DNA of 64,000 bases from Solimonas fluminis. Its GTDB lineage: Bacteria; Pseudomonadota; Gammaproteobacteria; Nevskiales; Nevskiaceae. The position numbers were made by a program, and so were the translations under genes. The notes beneath the pieces were generated by a model. It worked only from the letters and a program-made list of their open reading frames with translations. It was not told where the DNA came from and made no database searches. Position 1 is the stretch's first letter, and each line of letters starts with the position of its first letter. Positions 58,925 to 64,000 of the stretch are shown piece after piece. Where the stretch lies: contig NZ_PSNW01000003.1 in the NCBI RefSeq assembly GCF_002930645.1, positions 1 to 64,000 of the forward strand, read 5' to 3'.

Positions 58925-61900
58925 GCTTCGCCGGCGCGGCGGAGCGGAACCGCGCCATCAGGCGCTCCCACTGCGGCTCCACCGCCCGCAGGCTCGCCCG
59001 CTTGACGTGGCCGAAGCCGCGGATCTGCTCCGGCAGCGCGGCGATCTCCACCGCGGTCGCCAGGTTGGCCGGCGACAGCGCCGGCAGGATCTCCTCCATG
59101 GTCCGCTCGTAGCGGCGGATCAGCTCGCGCTCGTCGCGCCGGTCCTGCGTGTAGCCGAACACGTCGAACGGCGTGCCGCGCAGGAAGCGCAGCTTCGCCA
59201 GCAGCCGCAGCACCACGCCCATCCAGGCACCGAAGGAGCGCTTCAGCGGCTCGCCGCGGTCGTTGCGGCGTGCCAGCAGCGGCGGCGCCAGGTTGTACTC
59301 GATGCGATAGTCACCCTCGAAGACCCGCGCGAGCTGTTCGCGGAAGGCCGGCGAGGAATACAGGCGCGCCACCTCGTACTCGTCCTTGTAGGCCAGCAGC
59401 CGGGCATAGTTGCGCGCTACCGCCTCGCTCAGGCGCCGCTGGGCGGACAGGCCGGCCTCGGCCTGCTCGACCCGCTCCACCAGATGGCGGTAGCGGGCCG
59501 CATAGGCGCCGTTGCCATAGTCCGCCAGCAGGGCCGAGCACTGCACCACCCGCTGCGCCAGCGGCGGCTCGCGCGGCGGAAGGGACACGACCTGCGCCGG
59601 CGCCAGCAGGCGCCGCAGCCCGGCGGCGTCATGCGCGGCGTAGCGCCCCCATTCGAAAGCCTGCTGGTTCTGCGCCACCGCCACGCCGTTGAGCTCGATC
59701 GCCCGGCGCAGGGCCTCGCGCGACAGCGGCAGCAGCCCGCGCTGCCAGGCATAGCCCAGCATGAAGGGATTCACCGCGAGGCTGTCGCCGGCAAGGGCCG
59801 CCGCCAGCCGCCCCGCCTCGACGAAATCGCTGCGGTCCTCGCCGCAGGCTTCCCGCAGCTTCGCCTGCGCCGCTTCCGCCGGATAGCGCCAGTCGCGGTC
59901 GTGCAGGAATCGCGCCGTCGGCGCGACATGGCTGTTCACCACCGCGTGCGTACGTCCGGGCGACATCTTGGACAAGGCCTCCTCGCCGGCGGTGACCACC
60001 AGGTCGCAGCCGATCACCGCGTCGGCGCTGCCGGTGCCGATGCGCGCCGCCGTCATCGCCGCGCCGGCCGGAGCCAGGCGCACGTGGCTGAGCACCGCGC
60101 CGCCCTTCTGCGAAACCCCGGTGATGTCCAGCGTCGTCACCGCCTTGCCCTCGAGATGCGCGGCCATGCCCAGCAACTGGCCGATGGTCACCACGCCGCT
60201 GCCGCCGATGCCGGTCACCAGGATGCCGTAGGGCGCCTCCAGGGCCGGCAGCCGCGGCGGCGGGACCGCCGGCGGCTGCAGCTCGCCCTGCGACGCCCCG
60301 GCCTGGCGGCGCAGGCGACCGCCCTTCACGGTCACGAAGCTCGGGCAGAAGCCTTTCGCGCAGGAATAGTCCTTGTTGCAGGTGGACTGGTTGATCTGGC
60401 GCTTGCGGCCGAGCGCGGTCTCCACCGGCTCGATCGACAGGCAGCTGGACTGGGCGGAACAGTCGCCGCAGCCCTCGCAGACCGCTTCGTTGATCCACAG
60501 CCGCCGCGGCGGGTCCTCCATCAGCGGCCGGCCGTCGACGATCTGCTTGCGGCGGCGGCGCTTCTCCGCCGCGCAGACCTGGTCGTAGACGATCACCGTG
60601 CAGCCCGGCAGCTCGCGCAGCCGCTGCTGCACCGCTTCCAGGTGGTCGCGGTGGTGGACCTCGGTGCCCGCGGGAATCGGCTCCTCGGCCTGCGCGTACT
60701 TGTCGATGTCGTCGGACACCACGACGATCTTCGCGACACGCTCGGCCTGCAGCTGGCGCACGATCTGGGGCACGGTCAGCACGCCGTCGAGCGGCTGCCC
60801 TCCGGTCATCGCCACGGCGTCGTTGTAGAGGATCTTGTAGGTGATGTTGACGCCCGCCGCCACCGCCGCGCGGATCGCCAGCGTGCCGGAATGGAAGTAG
60901 GTGCCGTCGCCCAGGTTGGCGAACACATGCTTCTCGGCGGTGAACGGCGCCTGCCCGATCCAGGGCACGCCCTCGCCGCCCATCTGCGTGAAGGTCGCGG
61001 TGCGGCGCTCGGGCATCCACAGCGCCATGTAGTGGCAGCCGATGCCGCCGAGGGCGCGCGAACCCTCCGGCACCTGGGTCGAGGTGTTGTGCGGGCAGCC
61101 GGAGCAGTAGTACGCCAGCCGCGCCTCCAGCGGATCGGCGCTGCGCGCGCAGAGGCGGTTGATCTGCGCCAGCCGCTGCGAGACGCGCTCGCGCAGGCCC
61201 TCGGGCAGTTCCATCCGCAGCACGCGCGAGGCGACGGCGTTGGCGATCTGCGCCGGCGACAGCTCGCCGCGGATCGGCAGCATCCACTCGCCCTGCGGCA
61301 CCGCGTGCTCGCCGCCGTCGCGGGAGTCGAACTTGCCGATGACGCGCGGCCTCACGTCGTCGCGCCAGCCATACAGCTCCTCCTTCAGCGCGTACTCGAT
61401 CAGCTGGCGCTTCTCCTCCACCACCAGGATTTCCTGCAGCCCGGTGGCGAAGCCGCGCGAGGTGGTGGCGTCCAGCGGCCAGATCACCGAGACCTTGTGC
61501 AGGCGGATGCCGATCTCCTCGCAGTCGCGCAGGCCCAGGCCCAGGTCGGCCAGGGCCTGCAGCGTGTCGAGCCAGGCCTTGCCCGAGGCGATGATGCCGA
61601 AGCGCGGATGGCGAGGATGCGTCACGTCGTGGTTGAGGCCGTTGGCGCGGATGTAGGCCAGCACCGCATAGAGCTTGTGGTTGAGCAGGCGGGCTTCCTG
61701 CTGCAGCGGCGAGTCGGGCCAGCGGATCGACAGCCCGCCCTCGGGCAGCGGGAAATCCGTGGGCAGGCGCGGCTCCACGCGCCGCGCATCGGCGATCACC
61801 GACGACGCGGACTCCACCACGTCGGAGATGCACTTCATCGCCACCCAGACGCCGGCATAGCGGCTCATGGCCCAGGCATGCAGGCCGAGGTCCAGGATCT

Positions 61901-62459
61901 CCTGCACGCTGGCCGGAAACACCACGGGCATGCCGGCTGCGGCGAAGACATGGTCGCTCTGGTGCGGCAGCGAGGAGGACTTGGCGGCATGGTCGTCGCC
62001 CGCCAGCGCGATCACGCCGCCGTAGGCCGCGGTGCCCGCCGCATTGGCGTGCTTGAGCGCGTCCAGCGAGCGGTCCACGCCCGGACCCTTGCCGTACCAC
62101 AGGGAGAACACGCCATCGACCTTGGCGCCGGGCTGCAGGCCGACCTGCTGCGTGCCCCAGACCGCGGTGGCCGCCAGGTCCTCGTTGAGCCCCGGCTGGA
62201 AGCGGATGCCATGGCGCTGCAGTTCGGCGCCGGCCTGCCACAGCGCCCGGTCCACGCCGCCCAGCGGCGAACCGCGGTAGCCGGAGACGAAGCCGGCCGT
62301 GTTCAGGCCGGCGAGCAGGTCACGCTCCTTCTGCAGCATCAGCAGGCGCACGAAGGCCTGCGTGCCGCTCAGGTAGACCGGCTCCCCGCTGCAGCGGTAC
62401 TTGTCCTGCAGGCTGAGGTTTCGAAGCCCCGCGGGCGGTTCGGCGAGCGGCAGGTCCAT
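58911..62459 (-). CDS. Indolepyruvate ferredoxin oxidoreductase, fused alpha/gamma type (copy 2)
   Basis: 1182 residues, 25 longer than copy 1. GYRGSPLGGVD, CSGCPHNTSTQVP near 451, GDGTYFHSG near 520, CEGCGDCSAQSSC near 658 and CAKGFCPS are the TPP and iron-sulfur motifs. GIGGSGVVTIG near 750 starts the gamma domain. It decarboxylates an aryl- or branched-chain 2-oxoacid to acyl-CoA with ferredoxin as acceptor. The promoter region (62460-62608) is shared with an Lrp regulator and carries two strong palindromes, so it is amino-acid-responsive, by family knowledge. Sequence differences from copy 1 suggest different substrates. Confidence 0.95.
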   Translation of the reverse strand: MDLPLAEPPAGLRNLSLQDKYRCSGEPVYLSGTQAFVRLLMLQKERDLLAGLNTAGFVSGYRGSPLGGVDRALWQAGAELQRHGIRFQPGLNEDLAATAVWGTQQVGLQPGAKVDGVFSLWYGKGPGVDRSLDALKHANAAGTAAYGGVIALAGDDHAAKSSSLPHQSDHVFAAAGMPVVFPASVQEILDLGLHAWAMSRYAGVWVAMKCISDVVESASSVIADARRVEPRLPTDFPLPEGGLSIRWPDSPLQQEARLLNHKLYAVLAYIRANGLNHDVTHPRHPRFGIIASGKAWLDTLQALADLGLGLRDCEEIGIRLHKVSVIWPLDATTSRGFATGLQEILVVEEKRQLIEYALKEELYGWRDDVRPRVIGKFDSRDGGEHAVPQGEWMLPIRGELSPAQIANAVASRVLRMELPEGLRERVSQRLAQINRLCARSADPLEARLAYYCSGCPHNTSTQVPEGSRALGGIGCHYMALWMPERRTATFTQMGGEGVPWIGQAPFTAEKHVFANLGDGTYFHSGTLAIRAAVAAGVNITYKILYNDAVAMTGGQPLDGVLTVPQIVRQLQAERVAKIVVVSDDIDKYAQAEEPIPAGTEVHHRDHLEAVQQRLRELPGCTVIVYDQVCAAEKRRRRKQIVDGRPLMEDPPRRLWINEAVCEGCGDCSAQSSCLSIEPVETALGRKRQINQSTCNKDYSCAKGFCPSFVTVKGGRLRRQAGASQGELQPPAVPPPRLPALEAPYGILVTGIGGSGVVTIGQLLGMAAHLEGKAVTTLDITGVSQKGGAVLSHVRLAPAGAAMTAARIGTGSADAVIGCDLVVTAGEEALSKMSPGRTHAVVNSHVAPTARFLHDRDWRYPAEAAQAKLREACGEDRSDFVEAGRLAAALAGDSLAVNPFMLGYAWQRGLLPLSREALRRAIELNGVAVAQNQQAFEWGRYAAHDAAGLRRLLAPAQVVSLPPREPPLAQRVVQCSALLADYGNGAYAARYRHLVERVEQAEAGLSAQRRLSEAVARNYARLLAYKDEYEVARLYSSPAFREQLARVFEGDYRIEYNLAPPLLARRNDRGEPLKRSFGAWMGVVLRLLAKLRFLRGTPFDVFGYTQDRRDERELIRRYERTMEEILPALSPANLATAVEIAALPEQIRGFGHVKRASLRAVEPQWERLMARFRSAAPAKLSAR

Positions 62460-62539
62460 GGTGCACCTCCAGACCGGATGGATCCGATTCTAGGAAGGGT
62501 GCGGTAGGCGAGTCCTTGCGCACTATCTATTGATTTGCC

Positions 62540-62562
62540 GCAGGAGTAGATTTTTATCCTGC
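62540..62562. promoter_or_regulatory. Lrp-type operator GCAGGA-N11-TCCTGC
   Basis: Exact six-base arms GCAGGA and TCCTGC around an AT-rich centre (GTAGATTTTTA). It lies between the divergent Lrp gene and the ferredoxin oxidoreductase gene. The same half-site recurs in the next palindrome. Confidence 0.7.
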
Positions 62563-62579
62563 ATAGAGGCACTTCAATG

Positions 62580-62594
62580 GCAGGATCATCCTGC
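62580..62594. promoter_or_regulatory. Perfect palindrome GCAGGAT-C-ATCCTGC
   Basis: Exact seven-base arms around C, ending 14 bases before the Lrp ATG and overlapping its ribosome site region. The centre is 36 bases from that of the site at 62540, about three and a half helical turns. Repression of lrp itself and control of the oxidoreductase are likely. Confidence 0.75.
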
Positions 62595-62608
62595 GGAGGA
62601 GAGAGCCC

Positions 62609-63061
62609 ATGGACGAGACGGACAAGGCCATCCTGCGCTTGCTGCAGCAGGACGCCAAGCTGTCGATCGAGCGGATCGGCGCGGCCGTGGGCCTGAGCCA
62701 CACGCCGACCTGGAAGCGCATCGACCGCCTGGAACGCGACCGGGTGATCCTGGGCAGCCATTGCCGCCTCAACCGCGAGCCCCTGGGCCTGGACATCACG
62801 GCCTTCGCCTCGATCAAGCTGTCGCGGCACGACGAGAAGGCGCTGATCGAGTTCGAGCGCGCGGTGCTGGACATCCCGGAAATCCTCGACTGCTACTCCA
62901 CCACCGGCAACTACGACTACGTGCTCAAGGTGGTGACGGCCTCGGTCGGCAGCTACGAAGCGATCGTGAAGAAGAAGATCGCCCACCTGCCCCACTTCCA
63001 GGACATGTACACCAGCCTGGCGCTGCGCGAGGTCAAGCACACCCTGCAGTTGCCGATCTGA
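62609..63061 (+). CDS. Lrp/AsnC family transcriptional regulator
   Basis: 150 residues. An N-terminal winged helix-turn-helix (DETDKAILRLLQQDAKLSIERIG, AVGLSHTPTWKRIDRLER) is followed by the RAM effector domain with GNYDYVLKVV near 110. It senses an amino acid or related acid and usually forms octamers on DNA. AGGAGAG precedes the ATG. It is divergent from the oxidoreductase of 2-oxoacids (products of amino-acid transamination), which fits control of amino-acid catabolism. Confidence 0.94.
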   Translation: MDETDKAILRLLQQDAKLSIERIGAAVGLSHTPTWKRIDRLERDRVILGSHCRLNREPLGLDITAFASIKLSRHDEKALIEFERAVLDIPEILDCYSTTGNYDYVLKVVTASVGSYEAIVKKKIAHLPHFQDMYTSLALREVKHTLQLPI

Positions 63062-63128
63062 GCACCGCATGCAACCGCGGGCCGGATTCCCGGTCAGATG
63101 AGGCATCACCCCCGGCAGGCAAGGACGC

Positions 63129-63824
63129 ATGCCCTCTCTCCGCCCACAGCCGGACGCAAGCCGGCGGATTCTCATGCTCACCGCGGCCGCCGTACTGGCG
63201 GCAGCCCTGCTGGCGGCCGGCGCCTGGCGCTGGACGCCGCTTCACGACATCGCCGAGCCGCGGGAGATCGCGCACTGGCTGATGAGCCTGCGGCACAGCC
63301 CCTGGATGCCGCTGGCGGTGCTGGGCCTGTACCTGCTGGCCAGCGCCTTGCTGTTCCCCAACACCCTGCTGAACGTCGCGGTGATCCTGGCCATGGGCAG
63401 CGGCCTCGGCCTGGCCTACGCCCTCGGCGGCAGCCTGGGCGCCGCCGCCGTGTTCTACGGCCTGGGCGCGCGCTACGGCCAGGAGCGCCTGCAGGCCCTG
63501 CACATCGGCAGCATCGACAAGCTCAGCCGCCTGCTGCGCCGGGGCGGCGTACCGGGCGTGGCCGGCCTGCGGCTGCTGCCGGTCGCACCCTTCAGTGTCG
63601 TCAACCTGGCGGCCGGGGCGCTGCGCGTGCGCTTCCGGGCCTTCATGGCCGGCACCCTGATCGGCCTGCTGCCCGGCAACCTGCTGGTGACCGCCTTCGG
63701 CCACCAGTTGCGCCGGCTGCTGCGCGACCCCGGACCCGGCGGCTATGCCCTGCTGGCGGCGATCCTGGTCGCCGGCGGGCTCTGGCTGGCCTGGCTGCGG
63801 CATCGGGCACAGAGGCAGGACTGA
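63129..63824 (+). CDS. TVP38/TMEM64 (DedA-like SNARE-associated) membrane protein
   Basis: 231 residues, about five hydrophobic segments. LFPNTLLNVAVILAMGSGLGLAYALGGSLGAA matches the re-entrant loop of the DedA/VTT superfamily, and GLRLLPVAPFSVVNLAAGALRV with GTLIGLLPGN the second half. Members are inner-membrane proteins with lipid scramblase/flippase-related roles. The ATG at 63129 is used. It follows the lrp gene by 67 bases, with no evident functional link. Confidence 0.88.
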   Translation: MPSLRPQPDASRRILMLTAAAVLAAALLAAGAWRWTPLHDIAEPREIAHWLMSLRHSPWMPLAVLGLYLLASALLFPNTLLNVAVILAMGSGLGLAYALGGSLGAAAVFYGLGARYGQERLQALHIGSIDKLSRLLRRGGVPGVAGLRLLPVAPFSVVNLAAGALRVRFRAFMAGTLIGLLPGNLLVTAFGHQLRRLLRDPGPGGYALLAAILVAGGLWLAWLRHRAQRQD

Positions 63825-63949
63825 GCATCTGTACCCCCCCGGATTCCACTCCAGGGGCACAGAATGGCTCGCAAGCCGGCGATCCCTGTGTCTGCCGCAA
63901 GACAGGGGCTGGGGCGACACTGGCGGCCACCCTCGACAAGGAGTGCGCC

Positions 63950-64000
63950 ATGTCCACCGCCCGCCCGCTTCACCCCGGAGCCCCGCAGCCCGCGCTGCCG
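63950..64000 (+). CDS. Start of an unidentified gene, continues past the window
   Basis: ATG at 63950 follows AAGGAG at 8 bases, a good ribosome site. Only 17 codons are visible (Pro/Ala/His-rich: MSTARPLHPGAPQPALP). They are too few to name the protein. Confidence 0.5.
   Translation, partial: MSTARPLHPGAPQPALP

Overview
The window is GC-rich proteobacterial DNA, almost entirely coding. A gammaproteobacterium of the Nevskiales/Solimonadaceae kind is my best guess. The reasons are a monomeric NADP isocitrate dehydrogenase, a DUF3450 gene of the ExbB/TonB type, two giant fused indolepyruvate ferredoxin oxidoreductases, dispersed palindromes carrying the TTCGACAGGCTCAGG-type core, and a very high density of genes for oxidising hydrophobic compounds. 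The lineage is an inference, not something the sequence proves.

Layout. 1-516 is a partial DUF3450 gene. 0.6-6.1 kb holds three short-chain dehydrogenases, a ferredoxin reductase and an AraC-type regulator with a conspicuous TAATCAAC-type palindrome between divergent genes. 6.2-8.2 kb is a TetR regulator and a cytochrome P450. 8.5-16.5 kb is a plus-strand operon for a molybdenum hydroxylase (CoxG-, CoxM-, CoxS-, CoxL-like plus XdhC), followed by a PQQ dehydrogenase and a small membrane protein. A TGTCA-N6-TGACA site lies upstream of both the P450 and xdhC. 16.7-19.0 kb is isocitrate dehydrogenase. 19.0-26.8 kb is a minus-strand set: lipoprotein serine hydrolase, acyl-CoA ligase, MaoC/FAS1-like hydratase, Rieske ferredoxin, Rieske oxygenase and amidohydrolase. 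27.0-32.3 kb is plus strand: a VOC protein, a first indolepyruvate ferredoxin oxidoreductase and an NAD epimerase-like protein.

32.5-41.8 kb is one long minus-strand operon: AraC regulator, P450, SDR, 2Fe-2S ferredoxin, KstD-like flavoprotein, cupin, crotonase, aldo-keto reductase, phosphotransferase-like protein, and a 23-codon remnant of an EthD-type gene cut off at a repeat. It reads as a ring- or terpenoid/steroid-oxidising pathway, but the substrate cannot be read from sequence. 42.3-49.9 kb (minus) holds two CaiB-type CoA-transferases, hydantoinase A and B subunits and an MFS transporter. 50.1-51.1 kb is a quinone-oxidoreductase-like protein.

51.2-56.0 kb is the most unusual stretch. 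It holds a CYP153-like P450 naturally fused in one 807-residue chain to a phthalate-dioxygenase-type reductase. This overlaps a VanA-type Rieske oxygenase whose usual catalytic-site histidine appears to be asparagine, is preceded by a 55-codon leader gene, and is divergent from an AraC regulator with two tandem 17-bp sites. Base and codon use look different from the neighbours. 56.3-58.0 kb is a TetR / fatty-acid-desaturase-like hydroxylase / rubredoxin operon; the 54-residue rubredoxin is very short. 58.1-63.8 kb holds a crotonase, a second indolepyruvate ferredoxin oxidoreductase with a divergent Lrp regulator and clear GCAGGAT operator palindromes, and a TVP38/DedA-type membrane protein. 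A new gene starts at 63950 and runs off the end.

Together the genes describe uptake and stepwise oxidation of hydrophobic carbon sources: oxygenases with their electron donors, dehydrogenases, CoA activation and transfer, then beta-oxidation-like steps. Several cofactor-heavy modules are packed side by side and each has its own local regulator. No rRNA, tRNA, CRISPR array or intact insertion sequence was seen.
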